Shown piece by piece: positions 14,620 through 21,469 of a stretch of 25,300 nt of DNA (the stretch's first letter is position 1; each line of letters begins with the position of its first letter). This DNA comes from a virus. Location: IMG/VR virus record IMGVR_UViG_3300020469_000241, positions 1-25,300 of that record; one strand, 5' to 3'. Under the pieces are notes generated by a model. That model searched no databases, was not told where the DNA came from, and was given only the letters and a program-made list of their open reading frames with translations. Position numbers and translations under genes: made by a program.

Positions 14620-15030
14620 TTATTGCGCTAAAGAACCATGATTACCTTTGTGGCTTGGACCAACCCAACCATCAGGTTTAATTAAATCTGGAAGACCAAG
14701 AGGATTTGGTCTTGTTGGTTTTACACCAATTTCCTTTGTCATATTTGCTTTATGTACTTCGTCCCACGCTTTATACGGATCTACGCCAAGAGCATCGAGT
14801 GTGCCAATGGCTACAACACAAAGATCGATCAATCCATCGACTACTTCTTCTGCATCAATGGGTAAACCTTCAGCTGAAGCTACTTCTGTTTCACGTAATT
14901 CCTCGTGTAAAAAATCTAATCTAAAACGCAAGAATGCAATAAGCTTTGCTTTATCGAACTTCTGTACGGCATCGCGCACACCATATTTAGTATGCATATC
15001 ATGTATATCTTTTGGCCAATCTTTACTCAT
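14620..15030 (-). CDS. MazG-like nucleotide pyrophosphohydrolase (136 aa)
   Basis: All-alpha NTP pyrophosphatase (MazG/PRA-PH superfamily), which would hydrolyse a (d)NTP or alarmone to the monophosphate plus PPi. The metal-binding pattern is clear: FLRFRLDFLHEELRETEVA (E-x-x-E helix), then EEVVDGLIDLCVVAIGTLDA (E-x-x-D helix), and a final HKANMTKEIG (N-x-x-K). The last 35 residues (a Pro- and Gly-rich tail ending KGNHGSLAQ) are flexible. Follows the polymerase gene and has its own promoter, predicting a leaderless message. It probably feeds monophosphates to gp42 or the deaminase, or alters host signalling. Confidence 0.82.
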   Translation of the reverse strand: MSKDWPKDIHDMHTKYGVRDAVQKFDKAKLIAFLRFRLDFLHEELRETEVASAEGLPIDAEEVVDGLIDLCVVAIGTLDALGVDPYKAWDEVHKANMTKEIGVKPTRPNPLGLPDLIKPDGWVGPSHKGNHGSLAQ

Positions 15031-15037
15031 ATGTTAT

Positions 15038-15066
15038 ATTATACTCTATTTTCTTAGGTTTGTACA
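15038..15066 (-). promoter_or_regulatory. Sigma70-like leaderless promoter for the MazG-like gene (TGTACA-17-TATAAT)
   Basis: -35 TGTACA at 15066-15061 directly adjoins the gp43 stop codon; -10 TATAAT at 15043-15038; the ATG is 7 nt below the -10. It allows MazG-like and primase-like genes to be transcribed apart from gp43. Confidence 0.8.
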
Positions 15067-17538
15067 TTAAAAAAAGAATTGTTGTAGGTCAGCTTGGGGT
15101 TCAGATGCCCAACCAATAGCGTTTAGTATGATCTCAATGGGATCAAGGAAAGCTTTTTGGAATTGCTTATCGTAGTCAATGTATTTATTGAGCTCTAACT
15201 CTTCAGGTAAAAAGTCGGGGAAAGCTATGACATTTTCTCTGATTATGTTAGGCATAAGCATGTAAAGGAACTTAATCTTGTCACCGTTTTGAATGATCTC
15301 GTACTTACGATTTAAACCTTTCGCTTTGAGATTGCGATTGTATAGAAGAGCACCACGAACATGTATCGGTGTACCTTTCTTGTATATACTTGCTTTTGAC
15401 GACCACTTCTTTATGTCAGTTACACCACGAGGGAAAGCAACGTTGTCAGGAGAAAGAGTCTTGAAGTGATCTTTAAACGTTGCGATTGCTTTCTGTGTTT
15501 TCTCTTCATCACCAGTCACAATGATCTTGAACATCTCGTTCATAGCTGTGCGACAAGCTTGAGGTGTAGAAGACTTGATAGACTCGAGACCCATGATCTT
15601 GATCTTAGGCTTACTGTATTGGACACCTTCGTTGTTATGCACATTGAGTATGTACCGTTTCTTTGCAGTCCAAATACCACGGTCGGCAATAGCTTCACGT
15701 TTCATAACCATACGATTACTATATGCATTTGTATCTTCAGCGAATTTGTCAAATGCTTTTGCTAACATAGGTTCAATCGCTTTCTCACCAAATTCATCGA
15801 GGAAAGATACTGGATTGACGGGCTTAAATTTGTCGATCACATCCTTTACACATATGTAAACCGAATCAGTATCCATAGCAATCACTCGATCTTTCTTGTT
15901 GTCTACAAAGTTATCGAGGAAATTGTTTACACTTTTTTCTGCATGCTTGATAACCTCTTGACCAGTAAGAGTGATACCAGATGCAATGCGAAGATCAAAG
16001 TAACGAAAGTACTTGTTACCCATAGCACCGTAAAGAGAGTTAAGAAGAATCTTGATCGCTGTCTGCAATGTTTCTAATCGTGCAACCTGAGAAACCATTT
16101 GATTGTATTCATACTTATCGTTAGACGAAATGGTTTCAAGCTTTGTCTTTGCTTGTAACATGTCTTGCTTGATCTCTACACGTTTTGAGTATAGTTCTTC
16201 AACGATTTCTGGTACGATACCTTTCTTTTCTTTACTGAACTTAGCGCCATTCGAGGCGACAGCACCTTCACCTTCACCTTCGATCAATGTTTCAGGTGAC
16301 ATATTGTATTGTACAATAAGATTGGGATAAAGAGAGTTTAAGTCAAACGACATTACCCAATCGTGCATGCCTACATGTGGTGCTTTCACATAACCACCTG
16401 GATATGAGGTTGTTTCAGATTCTTTTGATGGAAGAACTGCTATACGTGAGCGAGCAAGTCGACGAAAGATGATAGAGTCCCATATAGCAGTTGTACCAAG
16501 TGTGTCGGTATAGTTCACACCACCGAGATAAGCCATAGTCAACACCAATGTAATGAGACCAAGCTTTTCTTCCATACGTTCGATAAGCTCAACGTCTTTG
16601 ATGTTATAGTCAACAAACATTTGAAAGTCTGCATCGTATAGATCACGTAAGGTACCAACCTCAGAATAGTCAAGTTTCTTTTCACCAAGTACTACACTTG
16701 AAATGTGATTCAAAGAGTACGATTCTTGATTACCATACGTATATGCAAACTTTTTGAAGAGTTCCATATAGTCAAGATGTCGAATGCCTACAATTTCAAA
16801 TGTTACTTGCTTACGACCTTGAATTGCAATCTCACGACGATCAATCTTTTTCCAAGGAGATAACTCTTTCACCTTTTCTTCGCCAAGTAAAAACGCCATA
16901 CGCGATACCATATAAGGTATATCAAAGAAGCGAGTGTTCCAACCAGTAATAATGTCAGGAACATTTTCTTCTTTTGACCAAAAATTGATAAATGCTTCAA
17001 GCATCGAAGATTCAGCTGTGTATTGACGATAGTCAATCTTTACACCATTAAGTTCAGTCTTTTCAGCATCGTAAGGTTTCATTCCCCATACTCGATACGT
17101 ATCATCTTTTGAACTTTTGTACGCGATTGTAAGGATCTGATTAACAGGATTATCGACCTCTGGAAAACCATCGCCATACGAAGTTTCGATATCGATAGAA
17201 GCAACATCAACACTCGATCGAGAATAGCCAATCTCGTTAGGAAACTGCTCTTGAATAAATGCTGGAATAAATCGACTATTTCCATATACTTTAAAGCTTG
17301 GAACATCTGCGTATGTGGACTCGAACTCTTTTGCCTCGCGCATTGAATCGAAATGCATTGGTTCAACTGGAGTTCCATCAAGGGCTTTCCACTTTGTATC
17401 TGTCTTCTTCGACGAGATATAGAGTGTGGGTTTGTACTTTATCCTTTGGAAAATCTTGTTACCGTTGGCTCCATAGCCGCGATATAATAAACTATTACCG
17501 AACTTCTCGATACTCGTGTAGAATCCATTCAAAATCAT
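15067..17538 (-). CDS. 43: DNA polymerase, family B, T4 gp43-like
   Basis: Replicative polymerase with 3'-5' proofreading. Exo I VASIDIETS (near residue 115), Exo II ITGWNTRFFDIP and Exo III YNIKDVELIERM are intact. The polymerase domain has motif A SFDLNSLYPNLIVQYN, motif B KILLNSLYGAMGNKYFRYFD and motif C IAMDTDSVYICV with both catalytic Asp. The C-terminal QADLQQFFF looks like the clamp-binding (gp45) peptide of T4 polymerase. 823 aa from the ATG at 17538, against 898 in T4. That start is chosen because a promoter -10 lies 6 nt before it and the homologous N terminus begins there; a longer frame from 17577 would cover the promoter. The message is predicted leaderless. Confidence 0.97.
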   Translation of the reverse strand: MILNGFYTSIEKFGNSLLYRGYGANGNKIFQRIKYKPTLYISSKKTDTKWKALDGTPVEPMHFDSMREAKEFESTYADVPSFKVYGNSRFIPAFIQEQFPNEIGYSRSSVDVASIDIETSYGDGFPEVDNPVNQILTIAYKSSKDDTYRVWGMKPYDAEKTELNGVKIDYRQYTAESSMLEAFINFWSKEENVPDIITGWNTRFFDIPYMVSRMAFLLGEEKVKELSPWKKIDRREIAIQGRKQVTFEIVGIRHLDYMELFKKFAYTYGNQESYSLNHISSVVLGEKKLDYSEVGTLRDLYDADFQMFVDYNIKDVELIERMEEKLGLITLVLTMAYLGGVNYTDTLGTTAIWDSIIFRRLARSRIAVLPSKESETTSYPGGYVKAPHVGMHDWVMSFDLNSLYPNLIVQYNMSPETLIEGEGEGAVASNGAKFSKEKKGIVPEIVEELYSKRVEIKQDMLQAKTKLETISSNDKYEYNQMVSQVARLETLQTAIKILLNSLYGAMGNKYFRYFDLRIASGITLTGQEVIKHAEKSVNNFLDNFVDNKKDRVIAMDTDSVYICVKDVIDKFKPVNPVSFLDEFGEKAIEPMLAKAFDKFAEDTNAYSNRMVMKREAIADRGIWTAKKRYILNVHNNEGVQYSKPKIKIMGLESIKSSTPQACRTAMNEMFKIIVTGDEEKTQKAIATFKDHFKTLSPDNVAFPRGVTDIKKWSSKASIYKKGTPIHVRGALLYNRNLKAKGLNRKYEIIQNGDKIKFLYMLMPNIIRENVIAFPDFLPEELELNKYIDYDKQFQKAFLDPIEIILNAIGWASEPQADLQQFFF

Positions 17539-17544
17539 ACTGTA

Positions 17545-17573
17545 ATTATACCATGCCGCGAGCGACATGTAAA
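17545..17573 (-). promoter_or_regulatory. Sigma70-like leaderless promoter for gp43 (TTTACA-17-TATAAT)
   Basis: -35 TTTACA at 17573-17568, spacer of exactly 17, -10 TATAAT at 17550-17545, ATG at 17538. The predicted first transcribed base is the A of the start codon. The GC-rich spacer differs from its siblings while boxes and spacing are the same, which argues that the elements are selected. Confidence 0.85.
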
Positions 17574-17586
17574 CCAAAATATAGTA

Positions 17587-18891
17587 TTATGTATCAAATA
17601 ACCGTACTGATACATTCACTGTCGGATAATCATCTAATGTAAGGATCATCGTTTCATTTTCATTGGCATTTTCATCAGCAAGAACGGTAATAGTAATTTG
17701 ACCTACATTATCTTGTAATGTAAATTCACCTGTCAAATCTTCTGCAATGTCGTTTCCTTGAATTTGACTTATTGTATATGGAACTGTTGTTCCATTTGCT
17801 ACAGTTGTTCCAATCGTAGGAGCAAGTGTAATATTAAAGCTTGAGCCTTCGGATTGAGTTGCATCAACTGTTAAATCATATGGAACAATTGTTTTATCAA
17901 CGATTGGTACACTAATTGAATGCGATGTGCCAGTTAGCTGTATATCAGTGATATCGGTATCAGGACTTACAGCTGTATCAGTGATAGTAATTGTAGAAGT
18001 AGGATCTGCTGGAACATAAATCGATAAAGCAGAAATATCAGTGATTACTGAACCATTAGCTACTACAAATGTTACGGACTCTCCTTGTACTGTAATAGTA
18101 TAAGTACCATCTGATAAATTACTTGAATCAATCTGAGTTAATTGATGAATAGTCATGGTAAACGTTTCACCTTCCAAATACTTGTCTACACCTACGTCAG
18201 TTGCAAAACTAAATGTAGCAGAATCAGTATTATCAGTTATTGTAAAACTTCCTTGTAAATTAGATGGAGAATCACCGTCAAATCCATCTAAACTAAAATC
18301 ATCGGCCTGAACTCCAGATATTACGTATGGAACAGTTGCTCCATCTGGTATATCGCTAATCGTTCTATTAATATCAATTGTAAGAGATTGCCCTCCTTCT
18401 GATACACTTTTAGCATTAGTTGATAAAACATATTCACCAGGATTATATTTTACAACCCAACCTTCACTATTTAAAGTTTGAATTTTCGAAATTCCTGTTG
18501 AATCGGGTACAGCATTTCCAAATTGTGATATATCAATTATAGAATCATCAGGTAAAGGTGTATCGTAATCATTATCTTCAAATGCGGTAAGTATATTATT
18601 AATATCTACTGTAGTTAATTTGTTATTTTTTAGATTAAAATTTCTAACTGATTCAGGAATAGAAAATGCACTTGTAATATTTGTTATTTTGTTGAAAGAT
18701 CCATTAAACGAAATTAGGTTTAAGGGTAATTCTCCTAATTCTTCAATATCGATATTAGAAACACTTATGTTAGTAGCAGTGGTAAAAATAGAAAGATCTA
18801 ATACCCCACCTATCTTATCTCCACCACCATACGGTTGAACAATCAATGATTGCACTTTATTGGGATTTGATATCGATATAGTTTTATTCAT
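17587..18891 (-). CDS. Late Calx-beta-like/LRR-like adhesin or virion surface protein (434 aa)
   Basis: Residues ~45-110 look like short leucine-rich repeats (LPLNLISFNGSFNKITNI, IPESVRNFNLKNNKLTTVD). The rest contains two or more Calx-beta/Ig-like units with the phrase VPYVISGVQADDF... and its repeat VPYTISQIQGNDI..., followed by TFTI/TFTLQDN strands and (T/S)EGETF/NENETM loops. Such domains build phage fibres, decoration proteins and adhesins, often Ca-binding through acidic loops (DGFDGD). No signal peptide; acidic and Thr/Ser-rich. A TATAAATA late promoter lies 5 nt before the ATG and a terminator lies just upstream, so this is an independent late gene placed between replication genes. 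Surface display on the virion is inferred. Confidence 0.75.
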   Translation of the reverse strand: MNKTISISNPNKVQSLIVQPYGGGDKIGGVLDLSIFTTATNISVSNIDIEELGELPLNLISFNGSFNKITNITSAFSIPESVRNFNLKNNKLTTVDINNILTAFEDNDYDTPLPDDSIIDISQFGNAVPDSTGISKIQTLNSEGWVVKYNPGEYVLSTNAKSVSEGGQSLTIDINRTISDIPDGATVPYVISGVQADDFSLDGFDGDSPSNLQGSFTITDNTDSATFSFATDVGVDKYLEGETFTMTIHQLTQIDSSNLSDGTYTITVQGESVTFVVANGSVITDISALSIYVPADPTSTITITDTAVSPDTDITDIQLTGTSHSISVPIVDKTIVPYDLTVDATQSEGSSFNITLAPTIGTTVANGTTVPYTISQIQGNDIAEDLTGEFTLQDNVGQITITVLADENANENETMILTLDDYPTVNVSVRLFDT

Positions 18892-18896
18892 GTATC

Positions 18897-18904
18897 TATT
18901 TATA
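18897..18904 (-). promoter_or_regulatory. T4-type late promoter TATAAATA, nearly abutting the ATG
   Basis: Perfect TATAAATA ends 5 nt before the ATG at 18891, so late transcripts would start within or next to the start codon. It also abuts the T-run of the preceding terminator, so one gene ends and the next begins within a few bases. Confidence 0.82.
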
Positions 18905-18934
18905 AAAAATCCCCTTTACTTCAGGCGAAAGAGG
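18904..18934 (-). terminator. Intrinsic terminator after the 79-aa gene
   Basis: Stem CCTCTTT/AAAGGGG (7 bp with one G-T) around a 10-nt loop, followed by ATTTTTT on the minus strand. Arms at 18934-18928 and 18917-18911. Lies within direct-repeat copy A and stops the 79-aa transcript just before the late promoter of the adhesin gene. Confidence 0.7.
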
Positions 18935-18942
18935 CAAAGACC
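18909..18942. repeat. Direct repeat copy A flanking the 79-aa gene
   Basis: 34-bp element beginning ATCCCCTTTACTTCAGGCGA and ending AAAGACC, on the distal side of the 79-aa gene. Copy B (19228-19263) is nearly identical: it differs by a 2-bp insertion (TA) and one base change. Both contain the same terminator-type stem, but only copy A is followed by a T-run. Confidence 0.75.
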
Positions 18943-18948
18943 AATGCG

Positions 18949-19188
18949 TTAGCCGTTACTTACGAACTCATTGAGTTCTCGGGCTTTGATAATTATTTCT
19001 TTTTCACTAGGAAACGGCACAGGCTCATAAGGAGCTGGAATCTCGGATTCAGTTTCTAGTGCACGTTGTGTTTTTACGTTGTGGTGTTCTAGTAATGCAT
19101 AATTATTTGCATTCCACTTTTCATGTAACAAATCCTTTGCCATTTGAAGAATTTCAAGGCGGATTTCGTATGGGTTTTTATCACTCAT
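18949..19188 (-). CDS. Small conserved protein of marine T4-like phages (79 aa)
   Basis: MSDKNPYEIRLEILQMAKDL followed by a helical middle and a FPSEKEIIIKARELNEFVS end. I recall this N-terminal pattern (MSDxNPYEIRL) and the Ser-Glu-x-x-Ile-Ile-x-Lys-Ala end from many marine T4-like phages, always as a short hypothetical, with no function known. Amphipathic helices predominate, with no membrane segment. A terminator lies downstream, and a near-identical ~35-bp repeat lies on each side of the gene, making it a self-contained cassette. No convincing promoter was seen between it and the preceding beta-barrel gene, so it is probably read through. Confidence 0.78.
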   Translation of the reverse strand: MSDKNPYEIRLEILQMAKDLLHEKWNANNYALLEHHNVKTQRALETESEIPAPYEPVPFPSEKEIIIKARELNEFVSNG

Positions 19189-19227
19189 TTTGTGTGTGTC
19201 TTTCTGTGTTTGTGTTAGTATTATAGA

Positions 19228-19263
19228 ATCCCCTTTACTTCATAGGCGAAAGAGGGAAAGACC
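19228..19263. repeat. Direct repeat copy B flanking the 79-aa gene
   Basis: 36-bp near-copy of 18909-18942 on the promoter-proximal side of the 79-aa gene, just after the beta-barrel gene stop. On the minus strand it forms CCTCTTT/AAAGGGG (arms 19255-19249 and 19236-19230) but is followed by ATTCTATAAT rather than a T-run, so it is at best a leaky terminator. Confidence 0.75.
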
Positions 19264-19273
19264 GTCCTGCAAA

Positions 19274-19978
19274 TTAGAAGCTGAACACTACACCGAAATC
19301 GGTAGTAGCTGCCCACTCTCCATCTGTTCCGCTTACAGAGTCACTATTAAGATAGTTAACCTGTGCGAATAAGTTCGCTACTCCAAGCGGAGCAGTAACA
19401 CGAACAAATCCAAGCATATAGTCATAATCATCCAATGTTTCAAATGTTTGACCGTATACTCCTCCAACTGATACTTCAACAACTTCTGCTGTATAAACAA
19501 CATAGTCGGTTGAAATTTCTGCCGAATATTGACTATCTTCATCAACTGTGACAGCGACGACGGAGTCGAGTCCGAACAGATTCAATCCGTACGATGCTCC
19601 GACTTCGAAGTAATTGTCAGCAACTTCAAAAGAAGAATATTGACCAGAAACACCAAGAGCACCAATAGGTGTGCTTAGTACCGTTCCAACAGTTGTGTAT
19701 AGTTGATAATCATCTGTATTTACATATTCAAGATCACCGACAAAGGAAAGTCCACCAAAGACTCCTAAATCAGTTCCCAATTTTACGTAACCAGCATCAT
19801 CGCCAGTATAAGCACCGGTGTCAATACGTTTTTCGTATTGGCCAACTTCGGCATCAATTTGCCAAGTCTTTGGCGCTACTTCTTGTGCTTCACACTTAGA
19901 TCCGCAAAAGAAGAACGTGTATGCTGCGTAGACAACAAGTGCGCCTACGATCCATTTAATTATTGTTTTTTTATTCAT
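19274..19978 (-). CDS. Phage-encoded outer-membrane beta-barrel protein (234 aa)
   Basis: The N terminus MNKKTIIKWIVGALVVYAAY is a typical signal peptide, with a likely cleavage after C-E-A near residue 31. A lipobox is not convincing (FFFC). The mature part alternates aromatic/aliphatic and polar residues in antiparallel-strand-like units (TWQIDAEVGQYEKR, GLSFVGDLEYVNTD, ALGVSGQYSSFEVAD, YFEVGASYGLNLFG, NLFAQVNYL) and ends DFGVVFSF, the terminal Phe pattern recognised by the Bam machinery. About eight strands would fit this length. It would be inserted in the host outer membrane late in infection, possibly masking receptors. No Shine-Dalgarno and only a weak AATAAATA-like sequence just before the ATG. 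It stands after the Hsp20 terminator. Confidence 0.72.
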   Translation of the reverse strand: MNKKTIIKWIVGALVVYAAYTFFFCGSKCEAQEVAPKTWQIDAEVGQYEKRIDTGAYTGDDAGYVKLGTDLGVFGGLSFVGDLEYVNTDDYQLYTTVGTVLSTPIGALGVSGQYSSFEVADNYFEVGASYGLNLFGLDSVVAVTVDEDSQYSAEISTDYVVYTAEVVEVSVGGVYGQTFETLDDYDYMLGFVRVTAPLGVANLFAQVNYLNSDSVSGTDGEWAATTDFGVVFSF

Positions 19979-19995
19979 ATTTATTTTTGGTTATT

Positions 19996-20028
19996 AAAAA
20001 GCACGGAAGCATAGACTACTCCCGTGCT
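19996..20028 (-). terminator. Intrinsic terminator after hsp20
   Basis: Minus-strand hairpin AGCACGG/CCGTGCT extended inward by five more pairs (two G-T) to a GTCTA loop, followed by TTTTTAATAA. Ends the late Hsp20 transcript. Confidence 0.8.
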
Positions 20029-20036
20029 GAGATTAT

Positions 20037-20471
20037 TTATTCGGCCAAGAATTCTGGTTTAGAATTAATAGCGAATGTTTTTGGTTTCTTTTCTTCTGGT
20101 ATATTCTTTTCGAGATATACAGAGAGAATACCATCTACAAGAGAAACCTCTTGTACTTCGACAAATTCACCAAGTGTGAATGTCTTATTAAATTTACGCG
20201 TTGCAATTCCTTTGTGAAGATATTCTTTATTACCGTTTAGATCAACATCTTTTGATGCGATGGTAATAATATTTTCTTTTTGTTCAACGAATAAATCTTT
20301 CTCGTTGAATCCTGCAACCGCAATCGCGATTTCAAATCGATCATCATCATGCTTCACTACGTTGTGAGGCGGATAACCAGATTGTTGTGTATTTAGTTTC
20401 TCGAGTCTATCAAAAATAGAATCGAAACCGACAGTCCAGGTTTGGCCTGGCCATGTGTATGTATTATTCAT
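20037..20471 (-). CDS. hsp20: Small heat-shock protein, Hsp20/alpha-crystallin type
   Basis: ATP-independent chaperone that binds unfolding proteins. The alpha-crystallin domain is evident: NVVKHDDDRFEIAIAVAGF, then KDLFVEQKENIITIAS and the conserved IATRKFNKTFTLGEFVEVQ plus the VSLVDGILSVYLEKNIPEE strands. The C-terminal tail has a P-K-T-F motif and a short extension. The ATG at 20471 is preceded by GGAGG at good spacing, the only strong Shine-Dalgarno in this window, which fixes the start; an in-frame ATG 18 codons upstream lies in the leader hairpin. The ~80-nt leader carries a C(UUCG)G hairpin. The promoter is of the late type, fitting a role in capsid or tail folding. Hsp20 is a common gene in marine T4-like phages. 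Confidence 0.92.
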   Translation of the reverse strand: MNNTYTWPGQTWTVGFDSIFDRLEKLNTQQSGYPPHNVVKHDDDRFEIAIAVAGFNEKDLFVEQKENIITIASKDVDLNGNKEYLHKGIATRKFNKTFTLGEFVEVQEVSLVDGILSVYLEKNIPEEKKPKTFAINSKPEFLAE

Positions 20472-20503
20472 TTGTTTTCCTCCATTAGGCAGGTTATGTG
20501 TTG

Positions 20504-20524
20504 TGAGACCCCGAAGGCATCTCA
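20504..20524 (-). promoter_or_regulatory. C(UUCG)G tetraloop hairpin in the hsp20 leader/3' of regA
   Basis: Minus-strand RNA folds TGAGATGCC-TTCG-GGGTCTCA: eight pairs with one bulged G closing a CUUCGG tetraloop, the very stable type common in T4 mRNAs. No T-run, so not a terminator. It could protect RNA ends, block read-back from the RegA cistron or gate hsp20 translation. Confidence 0.6.
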
Positions 20525-20555
20525 TTTAATATCACATCGTGCGATACTAAAGGTT

Positions 20556-20563
20556 TATTTATA
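20556..20563 (-). promoter_or_regulatory. T4-type late promoter TATAAATA for hsp20
   Basis: Perfect TATAAATA overlapping the stop codon of RegA. Initiation near 20550 gives a leader of about 79 nt to the hsp20 ATG, unusually long for this genome. Confidence 0.78.
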
Positions 20564-20981
20564 CGGGTTTCGTATTACCAATTGAATATTTTGTTTCTAA
20601 TGTCCAATTAGCTTTATCTCTATGAGAAATTATTTTAATGTGTCGTAATGTGGTTTTGTCTTGTGCTTGATCAGGATTAACTATATTTAATAGTCCCCAA
20701 TCAGATAAGAGAGTTGTTATTGAATTCCTTCTTTGAACATCGTCAACCGTTAGGTTTCCAGGTTTGCCGTCGAGTAGGAATAGTTCTTTAAAGTGAACAA
20801 TGAAATATCGGCCTTGCTTATGTAAGATGTGACAACTTTGGAATAGAGTATTATGTTCTTTCTTCGAACAAATACCTATTCGAGTAAGTGTTTCTTTTAT
20901 TTTTAGAAAGTCGTCTGGCTCTTCTAACGAGATCTCTAACATCTGCGTAGGATCCCACTTGGCTAATTCTTGTTCAATCAT
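20559..20981 (-). CDS. regA: RegA translational repressor
   Basis: mRNA-binding repressor that occludes start sites of early phage messages. Clear match to T4 RegA: LEEPDDFLKIKETLTRIGI, FQSCHILHKQGRYFIVHFKE, LLSDWGLLNIV and the end W-x-L-E-T-K-Y-S-I-G-N. Directly after gp62, as in T4. The homologous N terminus in T4 begins at MIEITL; here that corresponds to the Met at 20942 (MLEISLEEPDD). The longer start at 20981 adds 13 residues (MIEQELAKWDPTQ) and is given as the outer limit. A late promoter TATAAATA precedes it, bracketed by a 10-bp inverted repeat. In T4 regA is made early, so a late boost is notable. Confidence 0.93.
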   Translation of the reverse strand: MIEQELAKWDPTQMLEISLEEPDDFLKIKETLTRIGICSKKEHNTLFQSCHILHKQGRYFIVHFKELFLLDGKPGNLTVDDVQRRNSITTLLSDWGLLNIVNPDQAQDKTTLRHIKIISHRDKANWTLETKYSIGNTKPV

Positions 20982-20984
20982 TGG

Positions 20985-21030
20985 TCTAATATTACGAATA
21001 CATGGTTAAAGTATTATTTATAATATTAGA
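20985..21030. repeat. Perfect 10-bp inverted repeat around the regA late promoter
   Basis: TCTAATATTA at 20985-20994 and its exact reverse complement at 21021-21030, 26 bp apart. The distal arm overlaps the first bases of TATAAATA, so it can only act as a DNA element or in read-through RNA. A promoter-blocking operator or an RNA hairpin in the early polycistronic message are both possible. Confidence 0.5.
21015..21022 (-). promoter_or_regulatory. T4-type late promoter TATAAATA ahead of regA
   Basis: Perfect TATAAATA in the gap after gp62, 33 nt before the outermost regA ATG. Would give late expression of RegA, in addition to the early gp44-gp62-regA message. Confidence 0.7.
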
Positions 21031-21039
21031 CATTTTCGT

Positions 21040-21468
21040 TTATACTGTGCCTCCTTTGTTTAAGCGTTTACGTAAAGTATTAATATCATTTTGGCTAAAC
21101 ATCGAATAGACTTGTTCAGCCTTTTCTTTTGAATAGTTATATGTTTCTTGTATAGTTTGTAAGTTAGCAGGATCTTTCATCTTCTTTGCCCACTTTGAAA
21201 AGCGTTTACGTGGCCTAATTGCAGAGAATAGGAAATCATATTGCATCTTTGCTGGTAGTTGATGACGCATATTCATTTCGTTCGTAAGTAATACTGTATC
21301 TTTAAATTGTGATAGCCCTCGATTAATTATGAATGGTACGTATTGTTTAGATGGAGTGTCAGGACTAACCATCTCTTCGCCTTCATAAGCTTTACAATCT
21401 TTTAATAGATCAGGCTTATGTTCATTAATACTTTTAATGAAATCAAATGGTGATAATTTTTTATCCAT
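21040..21468 (-). CDS. 62: Clamp-loader small subunit, gp62-like
   Basis: Partner of gp44 in loading the gp45 clamp. The start at 21468 (MDKKLSPFDFIKSINEHK) is chosen because it follows the preceding stop by 1 nt and matches the MDKLSPFDF start of marine-phage gp62; the frame extends further upstream through the small ORF but with unrelated sequence. Core motifs: KQYVPFIINRGLSQFKDTV, LTNEMNMRHQLPAKMQYDF and SAIRPRKRFSKWAKK, the last comparable to RGKRYGKWAK of T4 gp62. At 142 aa it is shorter than T4 gp62 (187). Confidence 0.88.
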   Translation of the reverse strand: MDKKLSPFDFIKSINEHKPDLLKDCKAYEGEEMVSPDTPSKQYVPFIINRGLSQFKDTVLLTNEMNMRHQLPAKMQYDFLFSAIRPRKRFSKWAKKMKDPANLQTIQETYNYSKEKAEQVYSMFSQNDINTLRKRLNKGGTV

Positions 21469-21469
21469 A

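Noticed and set aside
19860-19905. Lipoprotein signal in the beta-barrel protein
   Set aside because: The residues before Cys are F-F-F, not a lipobox; an ordinary signal-peptidase site fits better.
19979-19990. AATAAATA-like late promoter ahead of the beta-barrel gene
   Set aside because: Differs from TATAAATA at the first base and touches the ATG; not strong enough to annotate.
20472-20525. Longer Hsp20 start at 20525
   Set aside because: It would translate through the UUCG hairpin, and GGAGG just before 20471 marks the real start.
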